64,000 nucleotides of DNA, taken from positions 374,364 to 438,363 of the forward strand of contig ML996696.1 of assembly GCA_010356995.1 (NCBI GenBank), written 5' to 3'. The stretch comes from Trichodelitschia bisporula (taxonomy: Eukaryota; Ascomycota; Dothideomycetes; Phaeotrichales; Phaeotrichaceae). The position numbers and the translations under genes are program-made. Shown piece after piece: positions 42,342 to 52,574 of this stretch (its first letter is position 1; the number at the start of each line of letters is the position of its first letter). The notes under the pieces are model-generated. The model was not told the origin of the DNA. It ran no database searches and saw only the letters and a list, made by a program, of their open reading frames with translations.

Positions 42342-44249
42342 ATGGCAATTTCACTTCCACCATTCGCCGAGTATCCGACAGCTGACGTCCGGGCAAAGCA
42401 AGCTCCGGCCGCGTGGGAGCAGGCCTTGGACTTGTGGCTCGCATTCTCACAATACTATTTGACAGTACCTCCTGACAGTTTTACGAAGTTCCTGGAGAGC
42501 GATAATTCAGGCCTCGCAGCCTTTCTTACATCGTACTTGAGAGAATCCGGAAGTTCAGCCCAAGATCCGTCCGAAAAGGCCACCAATCTTCGGAAGCAGT
42601 CCCTTCTCCTCAGCCATCGAGCGCTCTCTGGTGACCGAGTTCCGAAGGAATTGCTGGAATGGACCTTTCTTGCAGATCTATGCGGCACATTTCCCCGGAG
42701 CCAAGCCGTGCAAAAGCTCCTGGCTGGCCTTTGGTCGCTCAAGGAATCCGATGTCGATACCATTGAAAAATCCTTGAAGAAGCTAAAGGAGACGCTGGCT
42801 AAGGACCTGGAAGCCGGCAAGGCCAAGGATGTGGGAAGTACAGTTTCTAAGGTGATCCCGCTCATGAACGCCTCGACCGAGGTCTGCCGGTCATTGGTGA
42901 CGGGTTCCGACCTCCTAGACGCAATAGCCTCAACTTTCGTCAAGTTTCCTTCAGATGTCCAGGAACTACTCACTCTCTTCACCTACCTTGGCTTAATTTC
43001 GCTCTTAAAGAGAGACAAACCAAACCTCTCTCTCTTCTCGGACCACATATACTCGCTCGCACAATTCGCGGAGACGTCCCTCATCACCAGTCTGGTAACC
43101 AAATCTCCTCTCCTCCGTAAGCTACAGGAACTGGCCCAGCCTTCAGATGCCACCCGCGTCGCCTCTCTCAGGACAACTCTCCTCAAATTCGGCAACCCTT
43201 CAACCCCCCGTCCCAAGCGCCCACAGGATAAGGGCAAAGGCAAAGGCAAAGCAGACAGCTATGGCCACGACGCCATCCCCGCAATCCACATCCACAACCT
43301 AGACCAAATCCTGCAACTCCACGACCTCTTCCCACACCTCGGAACCGGCTTCCTCCGCCGCGTCCTCGACCGCTACGCTGACAACCTCGAAACCGCCGCC
43401 ACGCACCTCCTCGAAAACTCCCTCCCCCCCGACCTCAACCTCGCCGACCGCGACGATGTCCTCAGTATCGGGGCTGTAGCCAAATCGCCCTCTGTCCCGC
43501 TCCCGCACCCCACGCCCCCCCTGCCCGAACGCCGCAACATCCATGACGACGACGAGCTGGACCGTCTGACTGTTGATGCTTCGCGCCTGCACCTCGGCCG
43601 CAGGAACGCAGATCTGACAGCCGACGCCCTCCTCACAGATCGCTCATCTGCACCAAAGAAAGCAGCCATCCTCGCCGCCCTCGCGGCCTTTGACTCAGAT
43701 GATGACGAGCGCGACGACACGTATGACGCGGACGACGTAGGCGGGAGCATTGAGCCGGCCGCAGGCGAGGCCGACGGTGATCCGAACGAAGAAGCGCTCT
43801 TCACGGCGTGGCGCATGGATCCCGGCGTGCTTAGCCGCAGCGCGGAAGTGCGCCGGAGCGCTCCTCGGGCGGCGCTGAGGAGCGAGACGGGACTCACGGA
43901 TGAGATGATTGAGGGGTGGGGAGTCATGCTGGAGCGGGATCCGAGGAGGGTGAGGAGGCTTGAGGGTAGGTATGCGGCATTTCAGGGGCAGCAACGCGAG
44001 ATCGTGCGTACGGCGTGGAGGGGCGGGGAGGATGAGGAGAGTGGGGGGGAGAGGGGTCGGGGTGGGTTTCGGGGTCGGGGCGGGAGGGGACGCGGCGGTG
44101 GGCGTGGCGGCGGGCGCGGCGGGAATGTCGCTGGACCGGCGAGCGATGCGGATACGCAGCGCGCGAGGCAGAGGAAGGAGGTTGGGAAGGGGGCGGATAG
44201 GAGGAATCAGAGGGCGAAGAAGATGGCGCGGGGTGGGTTCCCTGGGTGA
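42342..44249 (+). CDS. cue3: CUE-domain protein, Cue3/ASCC2 homologue (ribosome quality-control trigger complex)
   Basis: Single exon, 635 residues. The N-terminal 300 residues are helical and match the ASCC2/Cue3 N-domain in layout, starting MAISLPPFAEYPTADVR. A CUE domain sits at about residues 310-365 (LDQILQLHDLFPHLGTGFL, then LRRVLDRYADNLETAATHLL), with the FP and LL positions that bind ubiquitin in CUE domains. The tail is charged and ends in an RGG box (about 565-605). Cue3/ASCC2 binds K63-linked ubiquitin on collided ribosomes and works with the Slh1/ASCC3 helicase. The RGG tail suggests direct RNA contact. Confidence 0.85.
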   Translation: MAISLPPFAEYPTADVRAKQAPAAWEQALDLWLAFSQYYLTVPPDSFTKFLESDNSGLAAFLTSYLRESGSSAQDPSEKATNLRKQSLLLSHRALSGDRVPKELLEWTFLADLCGTFPRSQAVQKLLAGLWSLKESDVDTIEKSLKKLKETLAKDLEAGKAKDVGSTVSKVIPLMNASTEVCRSLVTGSDLLDAIASTFVKFPSDVQELLTLFTYLGLISLLKRDKPNLSLFSDHIYSLAQFAETSLITSLVTKSPLLRKLQELAQPSDATRVASLRTTLLKFGNPSTPRPKRPQDKGKGKGKADSYGHDAIPAIHIHNLDQILQLHDLFPHLGTGFLRRVLDRYADNLETAATHLLENSLPPDLNLADRDDVLSIGAVAKSPSVPLPHPTPPLPERRNIHDDDELDRLTVDASRLHLGRRNADLTADALLTDRSSAPKKAAILAALAAFDSDDDERDDTYDADDVGGSIEPAAGEADGDPNEEALFTAWRMDPGVLSRSAEVRRSAPRAALRSETGLTDEMIEGWGVMLERDPRRVRRLEGRYAAFQGQQREIVRTAWRGGEDEESGGERGRGGFRGRGGRGRGGGRGGGRGGNVAGPASDADTQRARQRKEVGKGADRRNQRAKKMARGGFPG

Positions 44250-44692
44250 TGGGGTCTCGCATAAGCCATGTTCGCTGGGTAGATGGGTCTTTGATTCTAG
44301 AGATACTCTCTAGGTCTAAGGTAGAAATAGAGGTCGTAAGGCTTTCGTGATGTTATTATTGTTGCGAGGCTGAGGAAGCCATACCCCAGGCTGCGCTAAC
44401 GGGCCATCCCGAAGGTGGGGTGCATGACGCCAACCACCAGGATGGCCGCGGCTTCCTCATGGATATAATATGAGGTCACGCCTTCGCTTCCCGCAAACAC
44501 GGCCGCGATAGAACTCATCCTCCATTCTCTTAAACCTTCTCAACTTCCAGCAGCACGCAGTGACATCTTTCAAGCTTCAAGCTCAAGCTCAAGCTCAAGC
44601 TCATACTCCAACACTCCACCTCCACCGTCCAAACCACCACCCTGCTCCCCCGCATCATCCGCCTCCCCCTCCGCCGCCGCCATTCCCTCGCC
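44250..44692. other. Intergenic / promoter, with CAAGCT microrepeat
   Basis: CUE3 3' flank and upstream region of the next gene. A hexanucleotide run (CAAGCT, about five copies) lies at 44571-44602. Confidence 0.6.
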
Positions 44693-45431
44693 ATGGCCTG
44701 GTCCTGTTCCAGCACCTCCAACGCCGGCCTGGCGGCCAACATGAGGAAGGAGGGGCTCATCACGTCGGACCGGGTTTTCGATGCTTTCGTCTCCGTATTC
44801 CCTCCCCTCCCTCACCACTCCTCACCCCTCCCATATAATAACCTATCCGCCGCCCTAGGTTGACCGCGCCCACTTCTCTCCCACAACCCCCTACGCCGAC
44901 TCCCCCCAAACAATCGGCCACGCCGCCACCATCTCCGCGCCGCACATGCACGCCTCCGCCGCCGAGACACTGCTGCCGTACCTAAACCCAGGTTCTAAGG
45001 TGTTGGATATAGGCTCCGGGTCGGGCTACTTGACTAATATCTTCGCCGCGCTCGTGCGGCCGGGTGGGACGGTGATCGGGGTGGATCACATACAGCCCCT
45101 GGTGGACCTCGGACTCAAAAACACTAAGAAGAGCCCCGAGGGGGCCAAGGCACTGGAGGAAGGGTTGATAAAGTTCGTATGCGCGGATGGAAGGAAAGGA
45201 TGGAAGGAGGGCGCGCCGTACGACGTCATCCACGTGGGCGCGGCGTGTGGGGTTCTGCACCAGGAGCTGGTGGAGCAGCTCAAGGCTCCCGGGAGGATGT
45301 TTGTGCCTGTTGAGGAGCAGGACGGGATGCAGTATGTTTTTGTGGTGGATAAGGATAAGGATGGGGGGGTGAGGAGGGAGCGGTTGTATGGCGTGCAGTA
45401 TGTCCCGTTGACGGATGCGCCGAAGGTGTGA
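44693..45431 (+). CDS. pcm1: Protein-L-isoaspartate O-methyltransferase (PIMT)
   Basis: Repairs isomerised aspartyl residues in aged proteins using S-adenosylmethionine; cytosolic. Two exons, 44693-44794 and 44859-45431, encode 224 residues, the usual length. It starts MAWSCSSTSNAGLAANMRKE; the intron lies just before VDRAHFSP. Motifs: TISAPHMHA (active-site loop binding substrate), VLDIGSGSGYLT (SAM motif I), GTVIGVDHIQPLVD (motif post-I), YDVIHVGAA (motif II) and GRMFVPVEE. All expected PIMT elements are present. The symbol is a generic family name. Confidence 0.95.
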
Positions 45432-45724
45432 GTAAGTCAATCGTGTGTTGGGGAGAGAGAAGGGGCTGACGGTGGCAGGGAGAGGGTGTGGCGAGCTGAG
45501 GCGGATTGTGTTGTGATGTGAGGAGGGGGATGGGGAGTGGGTTAGAGCAAGGCAGCAGTAGTGAAGAGTATATAGTCGTAAGTCCGATGCTATTCTCGCG
45601 TCTACGGACACCAGGAAACGCCAGAGAAATCGACCTCCAGTCTATCCTTCCAACCCCATTCACATTTCGCCTAAATACCTGATTAAGAGTTACGGTTCAG
45701 AGTTACTCCCCCAGCCCAAGCCCC

Positions 45725-46626
45725 TCATACAGTCCCAGATCCCGCGCGCCTCCCCCCCGCCTCAAGCGTACTCAGCGGCACCCCATTCGCCACACTCGGC
45801 AGCACGCCATACCGTCCAAAAACCTTCTGATCCACGCTCACATAATGCGGAATGCGCGCCAGCGGGTTGAACTTCGTCTCGATCCAGCGGAGCACCTTCT
45901 CCGGCGGCGCCAGGAAACGTATGTATCCCAGACCCCACAGGTACCCGACTGCGGAGCCGCAGATATGCCCTAGCAGCGAGGTGTACGGGACGAACAGCCA
46001 GGTGAGGAGCATGGTGATGAGGGGGAGGGTGGCGGTGGGGATGCGATAAGGCGAGGGGATGGGGAGGGGGAGGTACGGCGTTGTCCGGGACTGGATTACG
46101 CATTGGGCGCTGAAAAGGAGGAAGGTCCAGATGCTGGCGCCGCAGGCGGAGGTGTTGGTATGCAGGACGAAGAGGTTGGTGAGGACGTAGAGGACACCGG
46201 GGATGGTAGAGAAGGCTGTGGGGAGCTGTTAGGAGGGTGTAGATACGAGGGGAGGGGAACGTACGGCCGGTGAAGAGGACTAGGGTTACCAGGGTGCCAT
46301 GCTCGGATTCGAAGCGCTCGAGGAGCGGTGTTAGGGCGATGATGTTGATTACGGCGTGGATGATGCCCCGGTGGAGGAAGGGGTAGGTGTTGAGTCGGTA
46401 GGCTGCGGGATTAGTCTGTGATGCTCCATCGAGTACGAGACATACCTCCGCCGGCGAAGACCTCTTCCGGTGTCAGCGTGGTCCAGTGCTGGAAGCCACC
46501 ACTGATGCTCGCGAACCAGAAGGCAACGATGATGGCGAGGAAGATGCGGGTGCAGAGGGGCAGGCGGAAGAGGTACGAGCGCAGTCTCGCGGGATTGAAC
46601 TGCGGGATGGATGCCGCGGAAGGCAT
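45725..46626 (-). CDS. rbd2: Rhomboid intramembrane serine protease Rbd2
   Basis: Three exons: 46626-46446, 46402-46265 and 46215-45725, giving 269 residues. Six membrane segments are visible. The catalytic dyad is in place: Ser about residue 134 in ACGASIWTF and His about residue 190 in LLGHICGSAVGY. The YRLNTYPFLHRG segment matches the conserved L1/TM2 region of the family. The cytosolic C-terminus has the Rbd2 signature RFLAPPEKVLRWIETKFN and HYVSVDQKVFGRYGVLP. In fission yeast and Aspergillus, Rbd2/RbdB takes part in SREBP cleavage for sterol and hypoxia adaptation, with the Dsc complex and Cdc48. Head-to-head with GAA1. Confidence 0.92.
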
Positions 46627-46932
46627 GATGTCGGATTATCTCGGCCCCATATAGAGAGGGCAGTAAACAGTATAGTAAACAAGAAGAAAGGCGAAGCAGG
46701 AGGCCTTTGGTAGTGGAGCAGTTAAGGGCGCGAGTAAGATGAGATAGCAAAAAGTCAGACCCGCCGCTACCCTATCCCCCCTGTGGCTGTGTTTTCCACC
46801 GGTCGTGTGGCTGGGAATCCGGGGTAAGCAACGTAATTCGGGACAGCACCGACTCCTTCTGCTCCTGTTAGGGACCGTAACCTTTGGCCATTGGTATCAT
46901 CTACCGGGCATGAGCCGACAGATTCTCCAGCC
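46627..46932. promoter_or_regulatory. Shared promoter interval of RBD2 and GAA1
   Basis: 306 bases between divergent start codons of two membrane-protein genes; no TATA box recognised. Confidence 0.5.
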
Positions 46933-48894
46933 ATGGCCTCTCTATGTGAGTATAGACTCACATACCCCCCTACTACAAACTAACCGAAGCCAGCGACCGC
47001 AATCCTCTCTCTGCGGCGTGACCGCCGCATCCTCAAGCTCCCCCCATACCTCTCCGTCGTCCTCATAGTCGTCGGCGTAGTCTGGCTCTTCATGCTCCCC
47101 CTAAACGAATACTCACGCCAAACCTACGTCTCCGAAAACGCGCTGCTGCCAGGCCAGGTGCACACCTACTTCGGCGGCAGCGAGCACAACGTCTTCCGCG
47201 CCTATCGGCAGGAAGTAGCCGCCCTCGCGGAGGCACCCGTCGACGAGCGCGTCCAGCGCCTCGAGGAGATTTTCAGGTCGTCGGGACTCAAGGTCGCGAC
47301 GCAGAGTTTCGAGTACAAGGCTGCGGGGACGACGGTCCAGGGGAAGAATGTGTATGCCCTGCTGCAGGGCCCGAGGGCGGACGCGACGGAGGCGATTGTA
47401 CTCATCGGCGCATGGCGCAACATGGACAATGTGCTGAACCAGTCTGGCGTCGCCCTCGTCCTCACGCTGGCGCGGTATTTCAAGCGCTGGTCCCTCTGGT
47501 CCAAGGACATCATCTTCGTGATCACGGAAGACAGCGTCGCCGGCCCGCAAGCCTGGGTCGACGCCTACCATGACTCGCACGACCCTCAATTCGTCTCCTC
47601 ACTTCCCATCAAGAGCGGCGCGCTGCAAGGCGCCGTCGCGCTCGATTATCCCGCTGGAATATGGGGGCACCGGTTCGACAAGCTGCACGTCGTGTATGAT
47701 GGGATTAACGGGCAGCTGCCGAATCTGGATCTGTTCAATACGGCGGTTAGCATTGCGAGTGGGCAGATGGGCATTGGGTGCACGCTGCAGCGCATGTGGG
47801 ACCACAACGACTCGTACAAAGAGCGGCTACAGACTATGCTGCGCGGGATGCTGAACCAAGGCCTCGGGCATGCGACGGGACCGCATAGCGGCTTCATCCC
47901 TTACCATGTGGATGCTATCACGCTCCAGACCGTGGGCGACGGCTGGCATGACGAAATGAGCCTCGGGCGCACGGTCGAGGGCCTGTTCCGCAGTTTGAAT
48001 AACCTCCTCGAGCACCTGCACCAGAGCTTCTTCCTTTACCTGCTGCTGCACGCCAATCGCTTCGTCAGCATCGGGACGTACCTACCTAGCGCGATGTTGA
48101 TCGCTGGCAGCTTCACCGTCATGTCGATTGCGCTGTGGATCAAGAGCGGGCGTCCACCGACCAACTCCGACGCACCATCATCAGAAAAGGCCCCCAAACC
48201 CTCCCAACCCACCAAAAGCTCAAAACTCAAGAACCAGACCTTTACCGCGGTGAAATCCGGCTCCGCAACAGTCCTAATCCCAGACGCCCTCCTCACCATC
48301 ACAGAACGCCACATGTTCTTCCCCCTCGCTAGCCTAACCGCCATCTCCTTCCTCGGCCTCGTCCCCTTCTACCTCTTCAACCGCACCCCGCTCCCCCTCC
48401 TCGCCCCCGCCTACCAAATCTTCACCATCGCCACCCTCCCCGCGCCGCACATCCTCGCCTTCCTCACACCCCGCTTACTCCACCGCCGCCCCACGTCGCA
48501 GGAACTGACCCTGCTGCACTGTTTCTCCCTGTTGTTGCTCGGGATGTACCTCTCGGCCCTCGCAACCCTGAATTTCAGTCTGAGCACGCTGATCGGTGTG
48601 CTGAGCACGCCGTTTAGCTTCATACCCTCGGCCCGCGCGCCCGGCGCTACTCTTTCGCGGAGAGAGAAGGCGCGCGCCCTGGTCTGGAGCGTGCTCATCG
48701 CATTGCTGAGTCCGACGAACGTTATTTGGGCGGCGACGGTGGCGTTGGAGGTAGATGGCGGGCTGGGGGAGGTGCTCCGGCGGGCGAGTTTTGGGTGGTG
48801 GGTGAATGGGTTGTGGACTAGTGTTGTTGTGTGGCTGATTTGGTGGCCGGCGTGGTTTGTGGCGAGTTTCATTGTTGGGTCTGGGATATGGTGA
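46933..48894 (+). CDS. gaa1: GPI transamidase subunit GAA1
   Basis: ER membrane component of the GPI transamidase that attaches GPI anchors to secreted proteins. Two exons: 46933-46945 (13 bases, MASL plus one base) and 46994-48894, giving 637 residues. The start MASLSTAILSLRRDRRILKL is followed by the first membrane segment (LSVVLIVVGVVWLFMLPL), then the luminal M28-peptidase-like domain with NEYSRQTYVSENALLPGQV, VLIGAWRNMDN, KDIIFVITEDS and PHSGFIPYHVDAITLQ. The C-terminal half holds six or so membrane segments. The second exon alone looks like a shorter gene starting at an internal ATG (47092); the mini-exon adds the expected N-terminus. The window also encodes two predicted GPI-anchored clients. 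Confidence 0.94.
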
Positions 48895-49092
48895 TAGGAT
48901 GGTTTGGACCGGGTGGGATTTCTGATGTTGTGGTGTTGGGTATGGAGGTTAGTTCTGCATCGCATATGCTATTGGCGCTAGGGAGGGAGGGTATGGAGCA
49001 ATAGACGGCATGGCTAAGGTCTTTTCTATAGCTGTAGACATAGTTCAGGCCCTTGATACGCCTAATCCGGTACACCAGTTCGTTATCCCCAT

Positions 49093-50351
49093 CTACGCAG
49101 CCCACATGTCCCCCCCCACATGCTCGATCCAGTTCCCGAGCTGATTGACGTTGCTATCCCACTCCTTGAGTCGCACCTTCATGCTCTCAATCTGCTTCAT
49201 ATCCAGCACCTTGGGCTGCACCCAGTTAATCTTCGCCACCTGCGCCACCTGATCGATCGTCCCCTTGAGCAGGCCCAGACTCAGAGCCTTCATGATGAGG
49301 TGCTCGATCTGATCCGGCTTGACCTTGGTCTCGACACCGATATCCACAAACCGCATCGTGCGGTCGTGGGGCGGGCGGCGGAACACCGCTTCCGTCAGGG
49401 CCGCGAGGCAGATCTTCTGGTGCAGGAAGGGCCGGGCCTCGGCCAGCATCTTGAAGGACTTGAGGTTACCCGACAGCGCATCCCAGGCGACTAGGTCGCC
49501 GCGGTTGAAGGCGAAGAGCAGGTCGCGCAGCCAGGCGACCTCGGTGTTCACCAGGGCGTCGAGAATGGGGTGCAGGAGCAGCTCGCCGAAGTTGTAGATC
49601 GTTTCCGCGAGGAGGGCCGCCACGGCCAGGTCCATGGCGCGTTCGGTGCGGTCTTCGAGCGGGAGCGAGGGGACGTCGACGCAGGCGAGGTAGAGGAGGC
49701 AGTTGCGGTAGTAGGCGGCGTAGTCGAATTTGATCTGCTAGGACGTTAGATCCGTGTTCAATAGCGGGGAGGGGGAAGCAGAGGGCAGGCCGGACCTTGT
49801 AGTAGTCGGCGTTGTTCTTGTAGAACGCCGCGTGCACCTTGCTCTCCACCGTGTCGAACGTGTCCAGTATGCGCTGGCAGGCATCGAGGATTTCGCGCGC
49901 CTTCCCGAACTCCCGCTGCTTCATGTACAAGCTCGCGACGGCGACGCGGGCGTAGACGTAGGCATCCTGTGAGTCCGGGCCGTCGACCTTCTTGGCCAGC
50001 GCCTCCTCCATCTCCAGCTGCACCTGCATGTCTAACGGGGCCGTCAGCAAGCTTTCAGCGCGGCGGCCTCAGCAGTATCTAACCTTTGCATTGCTCCGCC
50101 GCTTTCAACCCCAGCGTCACGAGATTCAGCGTGTTGATCTTGTCGGCGAAGGACTTGATGAACGTGTTGTAGAGGACCAGGCGCTGGGGTTTGCTCTCTG
50201 GCCGCTCGAAGTATTTGATCAGCGTGGTTGTCAGCTCGTGCCATAGTTTCCGCTCCCAGTAGTCTTCCATCTGTAGGAAGTACTCCTGGACTTCATCGGG
50301 GGCATCGCCTCGCAGCTCCTCGAGCTTGTCCGGTATCGTGTCCCAATCCAT
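49093..50351 (-). CDS. rpn9: 26S proteasome regulatory subunit RPN9 (PSMD13)
   Basis: Lid subunit of the 19S particle. Three exons: 50351-50084, 50031-49796 and 49734-49093, giving 381 residues, close to the family length. The N-terminus MDWDTIPDKLEELRGDAP is followed by helical repeats (YFLQMEDYWERKLWHELTTT; YARVAVASLYMKQREFGKAR) and a C-terminal PCI domain from about residue 240 (LRDLLFAFNRGDLVAWDAL ... VETKVKPDQIEHLIMKAL ... KINWVQPKVLD). The acceptor of intron 2 is ambiguous between TAG|CAG and CAG|ATC, a one-Gln difference. Head-to-head with the complex I gene. Confidence 0.94.
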
Positions 50352-50694
50352 GGTGGCGGTGTGGGGTCGGGAGTATCGTGGTTCGAATGGGAGAAAAAGC
50401 ACAGAGGAGTCCGTTCGTCAAAGGAGCAAGCAAAAATGTGCGAGATGATGGGGTGCAGCAGTCAGAGGGTTGGCCGTTAATGTTGTTCGTAGCATCAGCA
50501 ACGGCGATGTTCTGGGAGCTCTGGCCTGCGCGCGGCTCCGCATCGGAGCTTCGGCGAAAGTATTCCTCCAAGACCCTCACGTCAACCGCGCCCACCCATC
50601 CCATCCCGACAGCACCAGCCCAGCAGCTGCACAAGCTCCCCCAAGCTTCACCCCCCACCACCAGCACCCCTCGTCGCCATTGACGCGCCCGGCA
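50352..50694. promoter_or_regulatory. Shared promoter interval of RPN9 and NUO-40
   Basis: 343 bases between divergent start codons of two housekeeping genes; no TATA box recognised. Confidence 0.5.
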
Positions 50695-52133
50695 ATGTCT
50701 TTGCAGCGTCATTGCCCTCGCTCTGCGGCCGGCCTGGCTCGAGGCCTTGCGCCTGCGCCTCGGTCGTCCAGCGTTGTTACCGTCCAGCGCCGCTTCGTGC
50801 AGGATGTTCAGATCACGAGGACGGGGAAGCCGATTATCTCGATTCAAGGCGGACGGTAAGCGCGCATCTTGTTTGGGGGAATGTAGCTGACGTGGGTGGC
50901 AGTTCATCCCTGGGAGGTGCGATTGATACGGCTTTGGCGCGACGAGGGAACTGACGAGCAAAGGCCACACTGCGACTGTCTTCGGCGCAACTGGCTTCCT
51001 CGGCCGGTATATCGTCAATCGGCTTGGTACGCTTTGTCTGCAGGAGAGGTTCTGGACTGACAATTGTAGCCCGCGCGGGTAACACCGTTGTCGTGCCGTA
51101 CCGCGAGGAAATGACGAAGCGCCACCTTAAGATCTCGGGTGATCTGGGCCGGGTGATCTTCATCGTCAGTATAGCCGGGTGATGCAGAGCATGTCTAAAT
51201 CTGGCAGGAAATGGACCTGCGGAACAAGGCGTCTATTGAAGAGAGCGTCCGGCACTCCGACATCGTCTACAACCTGATCGGGCGCAACTACCCCACCAAG
51301 TATGTCGCCCTATGAAGTCTATGGCCAAATACTTATTACTCTAGGAACTTCGACCTCGACGACGTGCACGTGTGGGGCGCCGAGCGCATCGCCGAAGCCG
51401 TAGCAAAGTACGACGTCGACCGCTTCGTGCACGTCTCCTCCTTCAACGCAAACAAGCACTCGCCCTCCGAGTTCTACCGCACCAAGGGCCTCGGCGAAGA
51501 AGCCGTCCGCCGCATCTTCCCGGAAACAACCATCGTGCGCCCAGCGCCGCTCTTCGGTTACGAGGATAAGCTGCTGAACACGCTCGCTGGCGTCAGCAAC
51601 CTCTTTACGTCGAACGGTATGCAGCAGCGCTTCTGGCCCGTCCACGCCATCGACGTGGGCATGGCGCTCGAAAAGATGTGTTACGACGACAGCACGGCCG
51701 AGCAGACGTACGAGTTATACGGCCCGACGAACTACAGCATGGCCGATATCGCTGCGCTCGTGGATAAGGAAATCGTCAAGCACCGCCGCCACATCAACCT
51801 GCCGAAGAAGCTGCGTCAGCCTGTGCTTGAGCTCATGAACCGTCTCCTCTGGTGGCCTGTTGGCTCGGCGGACGAGGTCGAGCGCGAGTTCATCGATCAG
51901 GTTATTGATCCTAGTGCTAAGACGTTTGCGGATTTGGGTATTGAGCCGGCGGAGCTTAAGAGCTTGACTTACCAGTACCTTGTGCGTCTTCCCCCCCCCC
52001 CGATTGATGATTTGGATGAAGCTGACAAGTGTAGCTTCCGTACCGCAGCGCCGCCTACTACGATCTGCCACCACAGACGGAGAGGGAAAAGCGCGAGGAG
52101 CGCAAGTACCTCCATGTCATAGACGACCAATGA
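50695..52133 (+). CDS. nuo-40: NADH:ubiquinone oxidoreductase 40 kDa subunit (NDUFA9/NUO-40)
   Basis: Accessory complex I subunit of the atypical SDR family, mitochondrial matrix side. Seven exons: 50695-50855, 50903-50916, 50964-51026, 51070-51164, 51208-51299, 51345-51981 and 52035-52133, summing to 1161 bases and 386 residues. The leader is Arg/Ser/Ala-rich (mitochondrial presequence). The second exon is a 14-base microexon, needed to read GGRSSLGGHTATVFGATGF, which contains the GxxGxxG nucleotide site. Further: NTVVVPYREEMTKRHLK, HSDIVYNLIGRNYPTKNF, DRFVHVSSFNA, YRTKGLGEEAVRR, TIVRPAPLFGYED. The last exon gives RSAAYYDLPPQTEREKREER and ends KYLHVIDDQ; reading through the final intron, which holds a long C run, would give a spurious basic tail. 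Confidence 0.95.
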
Positions 52134-52574
52134 TTTTTGCTACATGTATGCCTAGAGAGGACGTGCTGGGATGTGTAAATAGCGCTAGTACGTTCTACCT
52201 GCGGTCTTGGAGGCCAGTCTGAAAGCCGTTCTTTTGCGATGTGCGAACGTGCATGCTGAAATGGGTGTGTCATGTCTACTGAGCTGGAGTGTAGGAGCAA
52301 GACGACGACACGGATAACACGATCGTGCAAGTGGAGCCAGAACCGCGCGTTCAAAAGAGAATCCAGCCTAGGTAAGTCATTTACATGCTCACCAGCCATC
52401 CAGACCTAGACACGTATTTTCGATCCCACGACACGAGCAGCCCGTCCCAGAAGCAACGAAGAAGGAAACCCAGTCATAAGGACACCAAGCAGCCAAAGGA
52501 ACCCAAAGGAACTACGCCTCCCACTACCGTCCCCCTGTGCACCCAACGCCCCTCTCCATCTTACTCACCCCGGG
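52134..52574. other. Intergenic, convergent 3' ends
   Basis: Between NUO-40 and the Zn2Cys6 gene; no gene recognised. Confidence 0.55.
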
